The notes beneath the pieces were generated by a model. The model was not told the origin of the DNA and made no database searches. It saw only the letters and a program-made list of their open reading frames with translations. From Thermoplasmata archaeon (GTDB taxonomy: Archaea > Thermoplasmatota > Thermoplasmata > Thermoplasmatales > Thermoplasmataceae), in the NCBI GenBank assembly GCA_021826835.1, contig JAKAYH010000133.1, positions 1-6,513 on the forward strand: a stretch of 6,513 nucleotides of DNA, in the 5' to 3' direction. Shown here piece after piece: positions 6,475-6,513 of this stretch; positions within the stretch are counted from its first letter, which is position 1; each line of letters begins with the position of its first letter. Position numbers and translations under genes: made by a program.

Positions 6475-6498
6475 ATGATCGAAGATTATAGAACTTAG
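6475..6498 (+). other. seven-codon open frame after a well-placed promoter
   Basis: ATG at 6475 lies about 27 bases past a TATA-like box, but the frame stops at TAG 6496-6498 after MIEDYRT and continues as KVLTD to the window end. It may be the damaged start of a next gene, a leader mini-ORF, or chance. The rest lies outside the window. Confidence 0.2.
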
Positions 6499-6513
6499 AA
6501 AGTATTGACTGAT

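Noticed and set aside
1..6513. CRISPR array, tRNA, insertion sequence or defence system
   Set aside because: No regularly spaced repeats, no cloverleaf arms, no transposase motifs and no nuclease, helicase or toxin motifs were seen on either strand.

Overview
The window looks archaeal. It is AT-rich, uses many AGA/AGG and ATA codons, and most reading frames start on an ATG or GTG with no Shine-Dalgarno sequence but with a TATA-like box about 20-28 bases upstream, the geometry of leaderless archaeal transcripts. That style and composition fit an acidophile such as a Thermoplasmatales member (Sulfolobales is an alternative), but nothing here fixes the taxon.

Right two thirds (1777-6441): four intact plus-strand genes for making or modifying a surface glycan: a GT-B family 4 glycosyltransferase (1777-2910), a GT-A family 2 glycosyltransferase (2990-4132), a second and different family 4 glycosyltransferase (4468-5553, possibly from 4444), and a short extended-SDR nucleotide-sugar epimerase/dehydratase (5674-6441). 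The epimerase would supply an activated sugar, and the three transferases would add sugars one after another to a lipid carrier or glycoprotein glycan. The genes do not overlap. Gaps of roughly 80-330 bases each hold a TATA-like element, so they look like separately promoted members of a locus rather than one tight operon.

Left third (1-1776): minus strand, decaying. The clearest item is a class I SAM-dependent methyltransferase (1030-274) broken by one in-frame TAA and one single-base frameshift at a run of nine A; its promoter still looks good. A 27-codon frame overlaps its start in a TAATG arrangement. A second, more decayed and unrecognised gene lies at 1690-1252, again with a plausible TATA box. 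A third stretch at 329-14 may be another remnant, but support is weak.

The decayed gene and the first glycosyltransferase are divergent. Their shared 86-base promoter region (1691-1776) carries a perfect 11-base inverted repeat placed almost symmetrically between the two TATA boxes, plus extra copies of its TTAGATT core. This is the best regulatory candidate in the window. I saw no RNA gene, CRISPR array, complete insertion sequence or defence system. The overall picture is an accessory glycan locus in turnover, not a clearly new system.
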